A stretch of 64,000 bases of DNA, taken from contig CANMOQ010000001.1 in assembly GCA_947499505.1 (NCBI GenBank), positions 850,037 to 914,036 on the forward strand, in the 5' to 3' direction. The position numbers and the translations under genes were made by a program. Shown here one piece after another: positions 27,245-36,255 of the stretch. Position 1 is the stretch's first letter; every line of letters starts with the position of its first letter. The notes under the pieces were generated by a model. It was not told the origin of the DNA and searched no databases. It saw only the letters and a program-made list of their open reading frames with translations. This DNA comes from an uncultured Erythrobacter sp. Lineage in GTDB: Bacteria > Pseudomonadota > Alphaproteobacteria > Sphingomonadales > Sphingomonadaceae.

Positions 27245-28687
27245 ATGGGCAAAGGGATCGATCAAGCGGCGCTAACACAGCGGCCATTCTTTTTTTGCGG
27301 CATTGGCGGATCTGGCATGCTTCCGCTGGCGCAAATCCTGCGCGGCATGGGCTGCGAAGTGGCTGGCTCTGATCGATCTTACGATCAGGGGCGCACGCCC
27401 GATAAATTCGCCTGGCTTAAGAGCAATGGCTTTACCTTGCATCCTCAGGATGGCAGCGGCCTAACCTCCAGCAATCAGGTTTTGGTCGCCTCCGCCGCGG
27501 TTGAAGACACCGTGCCTGACGCGGCGCGGGCGAAAGAACTGGGCTGTGAACGTCTGACCCGGGCCGAAGTGCTCGCAATGCTGTTCAACCAAGCGGGATA
27601 TTCTGTCGCGATTGGCGGAACCTCAGGCAAATCGACCGTCACCGGCATGATCGGCACCATCTTAGCTGCGCAGGATTATGATCCGACGATCATGAATGGC
27701 GCGGTGATGAAGAACTTTGTCGCCGCAGACAATCAGTTTGCTAGCGCCCGAGTTGGCCGTCCAGAAATCTTCGTCAGCGAAGTGGATGAGAGCGATGGCT
27801 CAATCGCGCTCTACCGCCCCACCATCGGCGTGCTTCTCAATGTCAGCCTCGATCACAAGAGCCTGGAGGAATTGCGTGATCTGTTTGGCGATTATCTCGC
27901 ATCATCTGGCTGCGGCGTGGTCAACTTCGACAATGACGAGGCGCGAATGCTCGGCCAAGCCAGCGTTGCCGATGGCAAGGGGCAGATGATCTCCTTCGCG
28001 GTGGAACATCCCCATGTTGATATCACCGTAGAGGCAGGTTCAATCGTCGAAGGGCCCTTCACGCTTCAAGCCAAGGTAATCGACAACCGCGCCAGTGAAA
28101 CCGCCGCACTGACCCTGCCGATGCCGGGGTTGCATAACCTTTCCAACGCTTTGGCGGCGATTGCTGCGGCCAGTGCAGCGGGTATTGCAGTTGCGGACGC
28201 GGTGGCTGCTCTTAACCAGTTTGAGGGACTGGCGCGCCGTTTTGACGTGATCGGCACCAGCCCCGGCGGCATCACTGTGATCGATGATTTCGGCCATAAT
28301 CCAGAAAAATGCGCGGCGACTTTGCGCACTTTGAAGGGCACGCCGGGCCGCGTAATCGCCTTCTTCCAGCCCCACGGATACGGGCCACTTCGCCAAATGG
28401 GCGATGAACTGGCTGAGACCTTCGCGAGGGAACTCGATGCAGGCGACATCACCGTGATGTGCGACCCTATTTACTATGGCGGGACAGTCGACCGCAGCGA
28501 GGGCACGGAGCGGATCATCAAGCTGATCGGGGATGCTGGCGGTTCAGCCCGGCACATTGCAGCGCGCGAGGATTGCGGCGCGCATATCGCTGAGATCGCG
28601 CAGCCGGGCGATCGGATCGTGATCATGGGCGCCCGCGATGACACGCTTACAGGCTTTGCGAAGACCCTGTTTAAAGGGCTTAAATGA
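27245..28687 (+). CDS. mpl: Mpl-like UDP-N-acetylmuramate:peptide ligase (Mur ligase family)
   Basis: Mpl rejoins recycled murein tripeptide to UDP-MurNAc. The product of about 480 residues has the N-terminal nucleotide loop FFFCGIGGSGMLPLAQ, the ATP loop GGTSGKSTVTGMIG, EVDESDGSIALYRP, LDHKSLEELRDLFGDY and the C-terminal DDFGHNPEKCAATL. These match Mur ligases of the MurC/Mpl branch; Mpl is preferred because the gene stands alone beside ldcA rather than in a mur-fts cluster. Start ATG 27245 (GGTGG five bases before) or GTG 27236. The next gene overlaps by 4 bp. Confidence 0.8.
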   Translation: MGKGIDQAALTQRPFFFCGIGGSGMLPLAQILRGMGCEVAGSDRSYDQGRTPDKFAWLKSNGFTLHPQDGSGLTSSNQVLVASAAVEDTVPDAARAKELGCERLTRAEVLAMLFNQAGYSVAIGGTSGKSTVTGMIGTILAAQDYDPTIMNGAVMKNFVAADNQFASARVGRPEIFVSEVDESDGSIALYRPTIGVLLNVSLDHKSLEELRDLFGDYLASSGCGVVNFDNDEARMLGQASVADGKGQMISFAVEHPHVDITVEAGSIVEGPFTLQAKVIDNRASETAALTLPMPGLHNLSNALAAIAAASAAGIAVADAVAALNQFEGLARRFDVIGTSPGGITVIDDFGHNPEKCAATLRTLKGTPGRVIAFFQPHGYGPLRQMGDELAETFARELDAGDITVMCDPIYYGGTVDRSEGTERIIKLIGDAGGSARHIAAREDCGAHIAEIAQPGDRIVIMGARDDTLTGFAKTLFKGLK

Positions 28688-28965
28688 CGGTCTACTCGCT
28701 CGCCGTGCGGCACGCCCGATTGATGGGCGCAGCCATGCTGGCAGCTTTCCTGTTCGTTATCACTATCGACCGAATGATCGGCCATACCAGCTGGGCGTTT
28801 GCCGCGGCGATCATTATGCTAGTGCTAGTGAACGCCCGCATGCGCCTGTTCAATTGCCCCAATTGCGGCAAGAATCTGTTCTTTCGCGGGATCTTCGCAG
28901 TGCCTTGGCCAAACCGCACTTGCACGAAATGTGGGTTAGAATTGGATAAGAATGACGCGGGGTAA
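28684..28965 (+). CDS. Small membrane zinc-ribbon protein
   Basis: A 93-residue protein with two hydrophobic segments (about 13-28 and 37-52) followed by a short loop and a two-CxxC zinc ribbon (CPNCGKNLFF and CTKCGLEL). Its ATG overlaps the Mpl-like gene's stop (ATGA), so translation is coupled. I know no characterised homologue. The position suggests a role near envelope or murein recycling, but only context supports this. Confidence 0.7.
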   Translation: MTVYSLAVRHARLMGAAMLAAFLFVITIDRMIGHTSWAFAAAIIMLVLVNARMRLFNCPNCGKNLFFRGIFAVPWPNRTCTKCGLELDKNDAG

Positions 28966-28974
28966 ATCGCTGGC

Positions 28975-29631
28975 CTAGGTGCTTTTTAGAGCTTTTCGAC
29001 CCTCTTCCTCTCGCTCAACGGCCCGCTTGTAAGCCGGACGAGCGACAAGGTTCTCGCGGTAAGCCTTCAAGCTCTCGGGAATACCGTCATCGAGCCCCAC
29101 TTTCTCGGCCAAAATCAGTGCATATCCAACGCATATATCCGCCACAGTGAACCGGTCTGCGCAAAGAAACTCGCGCCCGTCTAAACGCTGCTCAACCTTC
29201 ACCAACCGCTTGTGGAACCACTTGGCATAGGCCTCCCCCGCCTCGGATAGGCCCTTTTCCTTTTCGAAGATGGCAAAGCGCATGTAGACGGTTTGGGGAA
29301 AGGTGATCGTCGCGTCAGCGTGATAGGTGAAATCGCAATATTCCGCATAGTCCGCCTCACCCGGAGCGATCGCCAGCTCTGTCATGCCGTTGCGGGTCGC
29401 AAGATAGTGCGCAATCGCGCAGCTTTCCGTCATCCGCGCGTCGCCATCAAGTAGCATGGGAACTGTGCCCAGCGGATTGATCTCCAGATATTCCGGCGCG
29501 AGATAGCGCGGCGGGAACGGCAGTATCCGCAGATCAATGTCAGCGCCCGCCTCCTCCGCCGCCCAAGTCGCACGCAAACCGCGCGAGCCAGCGCAAGTGT
29601 AGAGGACGGGAAGAGCGCTAGTTTGGGTCAA
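28975..29631 (-). CDS. Glutathione S-transferase family protein
   Basis: A 218-residue GST with an N-terminal thioredoxin-like domain (LYTCAGSRGLRATWAAEEAG, GTVPMLLDGDARMTESCAIAHYL) and helical C-terminal domain (ADRFTVADICVGYALIL). The frame begins with TTG at 29631, which overlaps the stop of the DUF808 gene (TTGA). No ATG is available near the family start, so the TTG is accepted. It converges with the small zinc-ribbon gene. The substrate is unknown. Confidence 0.82.
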   Translation of the reverse strand: MTQTSALPVLYTCAGSRGLRATWAAEEAGADIDLRILPFPPRYLAPEYLEINPLGTVPMLLDGDARMTESCAIAHYLATRNGMTELAIAPGEADYAEYCDFTYHADATITFPQTVYMRFAIFEKEKGLSEAGEAYAKWFHKRLVKVEQRLDGREFLCADRFTVADICVGYALILAEKVGLDDGIPESLKAYRENLVARPAYKRAVEREEEGRKALKST

Positions 29632-30569
29632 TGCGCGCCTTCATAACCGATCACTTTGTGCAGAACGAAAGCGATCACCGCGCCCAGCGCGAGGCCCAGC
29701 ACCGCCGAAATGCCCGCATAGGTGAACCATCCGAGGATACCGCCCATCGAGCCTGATCCGCCGCTTACAGCCGCCTCTGCGCCATGCGCGATGTCATAAA
29801 ACAGGTGGAGGCCGACCTCGTGCGTGCCGTGGATGATAATGCCGCCGCCGACCCACAGCATCGCAATCGTGCCGATAAATGACAGCGCGATCAGCAGCTT
29901 TGGAACCGAATTGACCAGCAAATGGCCGATTTTCTGCGCCGCCGTACTGTCCTTCTTCGTCAGATGCAGCCCAACGTCATCCATCTTCACGATCAGCGCC
30001 ACGGCGCCGTAAACCGCAACAGTCACCGCTATCGCAACAATGCCAAGCGCAATTGCCCGCTCCCACCAAACATCAAGATCAAGTTCGTTGAGCGTGATGG
30101 CCATGATTTCCGCAGACAGGATCAGGTCAGTCCGAATGGCGCCCGCCACCCGCTGATTTTCGAAGGCAACGGGGTCGGTTATCTCATCATCGACGGTCTT
30201 ACCGTGCTTGGCCCCGCCAAGCTTTTCCATAACCTTCTCAGCGCCTTCGTAGCAAAGAAACGCCCCGCCAAGCATCAATATCCAGATGATAAGCGAGGGG
30301 AGAAATTCCGACAGCAATATCGCCCCGGGCAGCAATATGATCAGCTTGTTGAACAGGCTGCCCTTGGTGATTTTCCAGATAATCGGCAGCTCGCGCGCCG
30401 GAGAAAGTCCGGTGACATAGCTGGGCGTAACCGCAGCATCATCGATCACGACGCCTGCCGTCTTTGTCCCCGCACGCCCGGCCGCCGCCGCAATATCGTC
30501 AACCGAAGCGGCCGCGGTGCGCGCTATGATCGACACGTCATCCAAAAGTGCAACCAATCCTGATGGCAT
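29628..30569 (-). CDS. DUF808 family inner-membrane protein
   Basis: A 313-residue polytopic membrane protein starting MPSGLVALLDDVSIIARTAA, the hallmark of DUF808 (YedI-like). It has about five or six hydrophobic helices (KLIILLPGAILLSEFLPSLI, IWILMLGGAFLCYEGAEKVM, IALGIVAIAVTVAVYGAVAL and others). The function of the family is not established. It is coupled to the downstream GST through a 4-bp overlap. Confidence 0.85.
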   Translation of the reverse strand: MPSGLVALLDDVSIIARTAAASVDDIAAAAGRAGTKTAGVVIDDAAVTPSYVTGLSPARELPIIWKITKGSLFNKLIILLPGAILLSEFLPSLIIWILMLGGAFLCYEGAEKVMEKLGGAKHGKTVDDEITDPVAFENQRVAGAIRTDLILSAEIMAITLNELDLDVWWERAIALGIVAIAVTVAVYGAVALIVKMDDVGLHLTKKDSTAAQKIGHLLVNSVPKLLIALSFIGTIAMLWVGGGIIIHGTHEVGLHLFYDIAHGAEAAVSGGSGSMGGILGWFTYAGISAVLGLALGAVIAFVLHKVIGYEGAH

Positions 30570-30648
30570 GTCGTTGTCCTACCCTGTTCTGTTATTATTC
30601 GTTTCAAATGACGCCGCTGCCGGGTCCCACGGCATTGGCGCGCTAAAA

Positions 30649-31002
30649 TTATTCACCGATCGGACCAAACGTCTTCACTGGGTTGGCCGCCATCGGATCA
30701 TCAACGACCGTGTAGACGTGCGTTGCGCCGCCCTCGTCCACCTCCGCATATGTCGCGACCAATTTGTTGTCTGGCCCGAATTCGCACAGCAAGCCAACAT
30801 CATCGAAAATACGGATATTGATTGTCGAGACGAGCGTGCCATCGGCTCCGGGCTCTCCATCAAGAGCCGCCCGGCTTGGCGGACCATCACAGGCACGCTC
30901 GCTGGGCGCATCAGCAGCAATGTAATAGGTGCTTTCCGTGGTGGCCAAGGCCCCGCAGGCGCTGAGCAGTAGCAAAGCGGCAAGCGCGGTGAACTTCTTC
31001 AT
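30649..31002 (-). CDS. Small lipoprotein of unknown function
   Basis: A 117-residue product with a clear lipoprotein signal (MKKFTALAALLLLSAC, Cys at residue 16) and a compact acidic domain with ESTYYIAADAP and TINIRIFDDVGLLCEFGPD. The ATG at 31002 has GGAAGG seven bases upstream and beats an upstream in-frame start at 31056 that would bury the signal. It is divergent from rpsF. The mature domain is not recognised. Confidence 0.75.
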   Translation of the reverse strand: MKKFTALAALLLLSACGALATTESTYYIAADAPSERACDGPPSRAALDGEPGADGTLVSTINIRIFDDVGLLCEFGPDNKLVATYAEVDEGGATHVYTVVDDPMAANPVKTFGPIGE

Positions 31003-31234
31003 TGATCGACCTTCCCATGACGAAAATTCTATCGTCCCATCAATTATAGCCCCCACGCATCAGGTCAACCGCGCGGCCACGCTCTGCAAACAGTCGCATT
31101 CGCGCTTGCTTTTGGCGGCAAAGGCGGTATGTGCGCCCATCGCCTGAATTAGGGCGTATGAAGAAAGCCGGAGGGGCACTCGCGGATCCGCTGCGAAATG
31201 GCCAACGATCGGTAGCAATATGAAAGGATGCGAG

Positions 31235-31600
31235 ATGGCTCATTACGAGCATATCTTTCTCGCGCGTCAAGATCTGAGCCAAGCTCAGGTAGACACGCTG
31301 GCGGCAACCGCCACAGAAATCGTAGAAGCGAACAACGGCAAGGTTACCAAGACTGAAACTTGGGGCCTGAAATCGCTCGCCTACAAAATTGACCGCAACC
31401 GCAAGGCACACTTTGTGCTGCTCAACATCGATGCCCCAGGCACCGTGGTTGAAGAGCTGGAGCGTCAGACCCGTATCAACGAAGACGTCATTCGCTACAT
31501 GACCATCCGTGTCGAAGAGCACGAAGAAGGTCCAAGCGTAATGATGCGTAAGAACGAGCGCGACCGTAAGCGCCGCTCTGACAGAGAGGAGCGCGACTAA
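31235..31600 (+). CDS. rpsF: 30S ribosomal protein S6
   Basis: S6 forms a heterodimer with S18 on the platform of the 30S subunit. The 121-residue product begins [20 protein letters not shown] and contains [17 protein letters not shown]-like features ([20 protein letters not shown]). The ATG at 31235 has AAGGA six bases upstream; an in-frame start five codons earlier is not needed. The end is rich in charged residues. It is first in the rpsF-rpsR-rplI operon; its stop overlaps the rpsR start by one base (TAATG). Confidence 0.96.
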   Translation: MAHYEHIFLARQDLSQAQVDTLAATATEIVEANNGKVTKTETWGLKSLAYKIDRNRKAHFVLLNIDAPGTVVEELERQTRINEDVIRYMTIRVEEHEEGPSVMMRKNERDRKRRSDREERD

Positions 31601-31824
31601 TGGCACGTCCTTTTTTCCGCCGCCGCAAATCTTGCCCGTTCTCGGGTAACGACGCGCCCAAGATCGACTACAAAGACGTTCGCCTGCTGCAAGGCTTCAT
31701 GTCTGAGCGTGGTAAGATCGTTCCATCGCGCATCACCGCCGTTTCTGCTAAGAAACAGCGTGAACTCGCCAAAGCAATCAAGCGCGCACGCCACATCGGC
31801 CTGCTGCCTTACATCGTAAAGTAA
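31600..31824 (+). CDS. rpsR: 30S ribosomal protein S18
   Basis: S18 binds with S6 in the 30S platform. The 74-residue protein starts [16 protein letters not shown] and contains [19 protein letters not shown] and [12 protein letters not shown], which are diagnostic. One-base overlap with rpsF ensures coupled synthesis. A GAGGAG 13 bp further on serves rplI. Confidence 0.97.
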   Translation: MARPFFRRRKSCPFSGNDAPKIDYKDVRLLQGFMSERGKIVPSRITAVSAKKQRELAKAIKRARHIGLLPYIVK

Positions 31825-31837
31825 GAGGAGAGACGAC

Positions 31838-32494
31838 ATGGATATCATTCTCCTCGAACGGATCGAGAAACTCGGCACCATTGGTGACGTCGTTACTGTA
31901 AAAGACGGCTATGCCCGCAACTTCCTGCTTCCGCAGAAGAAGGCCCTGCGCGCGAACGATGCCAACAAGAAGGTGTTTGAAGCCAACCGCGAGCGTCTCG
32001 AAAAAGAGAACGCAGAACGTCGCGGTGAAGCTGAGAAGGTCGGCAGCAAGGTCGACGGTGCAGAAGTTGTGCTCATCCGCGCAGCTTCCAACACCGGCCA
32101 GCTGTACGGTTCTGTCAACGTCCGCGACATGATCGCTGGCCTGACTGAGCAAGGCCACGATGTGAACAAGAAGCAAGTCATCATGGGCAGCCCGATCAAA
32201 ACGATCGGCATGCACGATGTGACCGTCGCTCTGCACCCAGAGGTTCACGTCATCGTCAAAGCAAACGTTGCGCGCAGTGACGACGAAGCCGAGCTGCAAA
32301 GCCAAGGCGTCGACGTTCTGGCTCAGCTGTTTGAAGATGAGCAGAAGGAAATCGAGGAAGCAGCCGACGCAAATCGCATCGACCCTACCCTTGAGCCAGG
32401 CGAAATTCCCGCCGAACTGCTCGAAGACGGTGCTACTCCTGCAGAAGACACAGCTGAAGAAGCCGCTGCTGAAGAGGAAGCTGCAAGCGAGTAA
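31838..32494 (+). CDS. rplI: 50S ribosomal protein L9 with acidic tail
   Basis: L9 is the elongated 50S protein bound near the L1 stalk. The 218-residue product begins [19 protein letters not shown] and has [15 protein letters not shown], the long central helix and a C-terminal domain ending near residue 148. The final ~70 residues are an extra acidic, Ala/Glu/Pro-rich tail (ending AEEEAASE) absent from standard 150-residue L9. It is the last gene of the S6-S18-L9 operon, followed by a strong terminator. Confidence 0.96.
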   Translation: MDIILLERIEKLGTIGDVVTVKDGYARNFLLPQKKALRANDANKKVFEANRERLEKENAERRGEAEKVGSKVDGAEVVLIRAASNTGQLYGSVNVRDMIAGLTEQGHDVNKKQVIMGSPIKTIGMHDVTVALHPEVHVIVKANVARSDDEAELQSQGVDVLAQLFEDEQKEIEEAADANRIDPTLEPGEIPAELLEDGATPAEDTAEEAAAEEEAASE

Positions 32495-32525
32495 GCTTGG
32501 CACTTCTTTTACGCCAATCAATGAA

Positions 32526-32559
32526 GGGCGCGAGGTCAAACCGGCCTCGCGCCCTTTTT
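32526..32559 (+). terminator. Rho-independent terminator of rpsF-rpsR-rplI
   Basis: A perfect 10-bp stem, GGGCGCGAGG paired with CCTCGCGCCC, with a 9-base loop and a following TTTTT. It lies 31 bp after the rplI stop and before the AMP nucleosidase gene. Confidence 0.9.
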
Positions 32560-32641
32560 GTAAAAGCCAGAGTTGGAGCGAAATGCCCTTTAAGTCTGAG
32601 CTGTCTTTGAATTTTCCTATTTTGGACACTAACACCAGCAC

Positions 32642-34078
32642 ATGAAATCAATCGAAAACACCATCGCGCAGCTCAAGAGCATTTACGACGAAGCGGTCTC
32701 GACCCTTCGTGAGGATGTTATGGCTTACGGAACGAAGGGGACCATTCCGCCCGCTAGCCGCCGTGAAGATGGAAGTTACGCCTATCCAGAGCTGACCGTG
32801 CATTACTCCGGCATTGGCGAACCGCTCGACCGCAGCCGCGCCTTTGGCCGGTTGGAGCAATCCGGCACCTATCAAACGACCATTACTCGGCCCGATCTGT
32901 TCGCTGGTTATCTTGCTGAGCAGCTTAGCCTGATCGCGGGCGAATATGAGATCGAAGTCGAAGTTAGCCGCTCCCGCCAGGAAATCCCCTTCCCCTATGT
33001 CCTCGATGGTGACGCGGGTGCAGCAATGGTCGGCATCGCGCCTCAAGATATCGCCAAGCACTTCCCTTCCACCGACCTTGCTCTGATCGGCGATGAGCTG
33101 GCCGATGGGATCGAGTTTGATGAAGCGGAATCCATGCCGCTGTCGTTGTTTGATGGCCTGCGCACAGATTATTCGCTCGCTCGCTTGGCCCACTATACCG
33201 GAACAAAGGTTGAGGATTTTCAGGATTTTATCCTGTTCACCAACTATCACCGTTATGTTGATGAGTTTGTAAACTGGGGCGCTCAGCAAATCTGCGAGGG
33301 CGGCTACACCGGCCTCACCGGCGCTGGCGGCCTCAACATTCACGAATACACCGACAACGCGCAGGAACAGCTCAACGATACCGCATGGCGGCGGCACCAA
33401 ATGCCAGCGTACCACCTGATCCGTGAGGACGGACGCGGGATCACTTTGGTGAACATCGGCGTTGGCCCATCGAATGCGAAGACGATTTGCGATCACCTCG
33501 CCGTGCTGCGTCCGCATGCGTGGATGATGATCGGCCACTGCGGCGGCGTGCGCTCCAGCCAGAAGATCGGCGATTTTGTGCTCGCACACGCTTATTTGCG
33601 CGATGACCATGTGCTCGATGGCGTGTTGCCACCAGAAATTCCAATTCCTCCGATTGCTGAGGTTCAGCAGGCGCTTGCAGGGGCAACCGAAGAAGTAGCA
33701 GGCGCGCAAGGCGCGAATCTAAAGCAGCGCATGCGCACAGGGACTGTGGTGACTACGGACGACCGCAATTGGGAGCTGCACTACTCCACCTCTGCCAAGC
33801 GCTTCTCGCAGAGCCGCGCCATTGCCGTCGAGATGGAAAGCGCCACGATTGCCGCCCAAGGCTACCGCTTCCGCGTGCCATACGGCACCTTGCTATGTGT
33901 GTCTGACAAACCGCTACACGGCGAGATCAAACTGCCCGGCCAAGCCAACCAGTTCTACGAAGAAGCAATCGCCGCCCACCTGCAAATCGGCCTGGAGGCA
34001 TGCAAGCGGCTTCGCGATGAAGGTGACCGTCTACACAGCCGCAAGCTACGCGCGTTTAACGAGCCGCCGTTTAGGTAG
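32642..34078 (+). CDS. amn: AMP nucleosidase
   Basis: Amn hydrolyses AMP to adenine and ribose 5-phosphate, controlling adenylate levels. The 478-residue product matches the family length and has an N-terminal domain (YPELTVHYSG) and a phosphorylase-like catalytic domain with VNIGVGPSNAKTICDHLAVL, MIGHCGGVR and AIAVEMESATIAAQGYRFRVPYGTLLCVSDKPLHGE. It follows the rplI terminator with a 147-bp gap from rplI, so it should have its own promoter. Confidence 0.95.
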   Translation: MKSIENTIAQLKSIYDEAVSTLREDVMAYGTKGTIPPASRREDGSYAYPELTVHYSGIGEPLDRSRAFGRLEQSGTYQTTITRPDLFAGYLAEQLSLIAGEYEIEVEVSRSRQEIPFPYVLDGDAGAAMVGIAPQDIAKHFPSTDLALIGDELADGIEFDEAESMPLSLFDGLRTDYSLARLAHYTGTKVEDFQDFILFTNYHRYVDEFVNWGAQQICEGGYTGLTGAGGLNIHEYTDNAQEQLNDTAWRRHQMPAYHLIREDGRGITLVNIGVGPSNAKTICDHLAVLRPHAWMMIGHCGGVRSSQKIGDFVLAHAYLRDDHVLDGVLPPEIPIPPIAEVQQALAGATEEVAGAQGANLKQRMRTGTVVTTDDRNWELHYSTSAKRFSQSRAIAVEMESATIAAQGYRFRVPYGTLLCVSDKPLHGEIKLPGQANQFYEEAIAAHLQIGLEACKRLRDEGDRLHSRKLRAFNEPPFR

Positions 34079-34096
34079 AATGCGCTAAGCAGACCT

Positions 34097-34579
34097 CTAT
34101 TCCTCGGCGAACACAATGTCTGCGGTGGATTCGATAGTACTGCTAAACTGCAGGATCGACTGCAAAAATACGCGCGACGGGATCCCATCTCCGGTCACAA
34201 TATCCCAACTGATATAGGGATCGCCCTCATCGTCCAACGACACAGCTGCAAATCGTAGTCGCTCGCTGATCTGGATCGCCTCAGCCTTAGTCCAAGGCTC
34301 TTTTCTATCAAAACCAGTGCTCAGTTGCAGCGAATCGCAACCCGAATTGGTTTCTTCGTCGCAGCCATAAAAGCTCACACGCGTAGGCATATTGGCGAGC
34401 TCTGTTGTAATCATGGGATCACCCAAGGTATCGGTAGAGAGCTCAACCTCATACCCGGCGTCGCTCATCACCTTCGCAAGGCCTTCAGGATCTTTCGCGC
34501 TCACCATTGCCACGCCAGCTTGAGCGCTCAATGAAGTTGTGGTCAGCAGCAACCCTGCGCCTAATATTGATTTGATCAT
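34097..34579 (-). CDS. Exported YbjN-like domain protein (copy 2)
   Basis: A 160-residue protein with a signal peptide (MIKSILGAGLLLTTTSLSAQAG) and a single YbjN-type domain (LAKVMSDAGYEVELSTDTLGDPMI, FYGCDEETNSGCDSLQL, ISWDIVTGDGIPS). YbjN domains resemble type III secretion chaperones; the exported versions have unknown function. I chose the ATG at 34579 because it starts the signal peptide. A GTG at 34618 overlaps the stop of the upstream YbjN-like gene, so the true start could be earlier. The two neighbours are probably diverged duplicates. Confidence 0.7.
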   Translation of the reverse strand: MIKSILGAGLLLTTTSLSAQAGVAMVSAKDPEGLAKVMSDAGYEVELSTDTLGDPMITTELANMPTRVSFYGCDEETNSGCDSLQLSTGFDRKEPWTKAEAIQISERLRFAAVSLDDEGDPYISWDIVTGDGIPSRVFLQSILQFSSTIESTADIVFAEE

Positions 34580-34614
34580 TTCGACAATGCCCCTTTCAAA
34601 GTCGCAGCCCGCCC

Positions 34615-35163
34615 TCACCGCGATTGCGCTGAGAACTCGGTCAAGCTCGCTCGCATCTTCTGGATTTCCTGGCCGAAGACCAGCAATTGCGCCTGCGCAT
34701 TAGCATAGCTGATGCCGTAGGAGGAATTGACATAGCCTTGCAGGACAATCGCCTGATCGCCGGCGCGCACGGCCTTACTGCTCGGGCTGAGATTGTTGTA
34801 CTCATTGATGAAATCATCAACTTCAGCGCGTGGGCGAGCGTCTTCGCGGACAAATGTCGCGAGCATTAGCAAGCCAACACACCCCTGCTGCGGTGTGCAG
34901 GCGCGCGGGCTCAGCGCAAAGCTGAGACCATTGCCGGCCTGCGCCCGGTACACCGTGCCGCCATTTGCATCGGTCTCGACCTGCCAAGTGGTTTGCACAT
35001 CGAGCAGCAAGCGCGAGATCGTCGCCGCATCAAACTGCGTTACGACCTGCGGGTTTTGCGGCGCTGCTTGCGCTTGCGGCTGACCTTGAGCCAGGACGGT
35101 GGCAGGCTGCATCGCCAAGGACGCGCCAAGAGCCGTCAAAACAGATAAAAAACGCACAATCAT
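34615..35163 (-). CDS. Exported YbjN-like domain protein (copy 1)
   Basis: A 182-residue product with a signal peptide (MIVRFLSVLTALGASLAM, cleavage near VLAQG), a Gln/Pro-rich linker and a YbjN-like domain (FDAATISRLLLDVQTTWQVE, PRACTPQQGCVGLLMLATF, VDDFINEYNNLS, YGISYANAQAQLLVF). The pair of cysteines around the central strand also occurs in the neighbouring copy. The start at ATG 35163 follows GGGG at short spacing. It is on the same strand as the downstream copy and the beta-propeller gene upstream. Confidence 0.72.
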   Translation of the reverse strand: MIVRFLSVLTALGASLAMQPATVLAQGQPQAQAAPQNPQVVTQFDAATISRLLLDVQTTWQVETDANGGTVYRAQAGNGLSFALSPRACTPQQGCVGLLMLATFVREDARPRAEVDDFINEYNNLSPSSKAVRAGDQAIVLQGYVNSSYGISYANAQAQLLVFGQEIQKMRASLTEFSAQSR

Positions 35164-35184
35164 TATCCCCAAAATCTCAACCGA

Positions 35185-36255
35185 TCACGGCGAGAAAAAT
35201 TTCTTTGCACCAAGGATTGCCATGCCATCGCCGCCATTTCCAGTCGGTAAACGGCGCAGCACCTTGCCGCTTTCATAGTCAACTTCCGCAACCGTGTCGC
35301 TAGCCGTTTCGGCGACATAGACCCGCTCGCCATCGTCGGACCACAGGATGGTTACCTGAAAGCGCTCCTCGGCCTGTTCCGCCCCGGATACGGTGATGGT
35401 CCTGAACACTTTGGCGGTCTTCAGGTCGATCACGCTGAGGCTGCCGTCCTGCAGATCAGAGGTGACCGCAACGTCACCTTGGGGACGGATTGAAAGCCGC
35501 AAAGGAAAGCGCCCAGTTTCAAGCGAATTGCGCACTTCCATCGTCACCGGATCGAGCTCGAACGCCTGATTGGAACCGCGCGCGGAGACCCATAGAGATT
35601 TCCCATCTGGAGCGAGGGAAATGCCCTCCGGTTCCTCGCCCACCGTAACGGACAAAGGCGGCGCGTCGCCGGTCAAGTCAATGCGAGTGACCGTCTTTGA
35701 TCCGAGATCCGTGGTCCAAGCCGCACTTTCATCCGGCGCGACGACGAGCATGTGACTGCCCTGTTTACCTGTGGGATATTCCCTAAGCCCAGCATTACCA
35801 GCCCCGTATTCAGTGATCCGGAAGATCGACTGGCGTCCCTCCGCTGTCGCATAAATGACCCCGCTTTCCATCCACACGATGCCGTGTGGACGGGCATTTT
35901 CGCCCAAGTCCACACTGGTCACACGGCTAAGATCATCAACATCAAAGACATCCACTGTAGTTCCGCCATAGCAAGCGAGCGCGACCAGATTGCCGTTCGG
36001 TGCCATCGCCAGCTCGTGAGGATTGGTGCAGCTATCCTTGCGCAGCACCTCTTCCCCTGTCGCCAGATCGATCTTGGACAGCGTGTTGCCCCGCTTATTG
36101 GCTACAAATAGCAGTGCGCCGGTTGCGCCGGGCTCAACCTCACCAAGCGGTTCGTATACAGTCCATTCCGACTGCGTCGTCTCGCTTTCAACCGGTGCGC
36201 AGGCGGATATCGCCAACGCAACCGCACCGATCAGTCCAAATCGGAAACCAATCAC
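35185..36255 (-). CDS. Beta-propeller lipoprotein (YncE-like)
   Basis: A 356-residue lipoprotein (signal ending ISAC, Cys about residue 19) whose mature part is a seven-bladed propeller with repeated blades such as LLFVANKRGNTLSKIDLATG, PHELAMAPNGNLVALACYGG, EGISLAPDGKSLWVSARGSN and VYVAETASDTVAEVDYESG. It resembles YncE/40-residue YVTN-repeat proteins, which act as surface or periplasmic scaffolds. The GTG start overlaps the stop of the M2 peptidase gene (GTGA), which suggests coupled expression and possible cooperation with this exported enzyme. Confidence 0.8.
   Translation of the reverse strand: MIGFRFGLIGAVALAISACAPVESETTQSEWTVYEPLGEVEPGATGALLFVANKRGNTLSKIDLATGEEVLRKDSCTNPHELAMAPNGNLVALACYGGTTVDVFDVDDLSRVTSVDLGENARPHGIVWMESGVIYATAEGRQSIFRITEYGAGNAGLREYPTGKQGSHMLVVAPDESAAWTTDLGSKTVTRIDLTGDAPPLSVTVGEEPEGISLAPDGKSLWVSARGSNQAFELDPVTMEVRNSLETGRFPLRLSIRPQGDVAVTSDLQDGSLSVIDLKTAKVFRTITVSGAEQAEERFQVTILWSDDGERVYVAETASDTVAEVDYESGKVLRRLPTGNGGDGMAILGAKKFFSP

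Noticed and set aside
32648-33709. 353-codon minus-strand frame opposite AMP nucleosidase
   Set aside because: amn is unmistakable on the plus strand; the antisense frame has no recognisable family.
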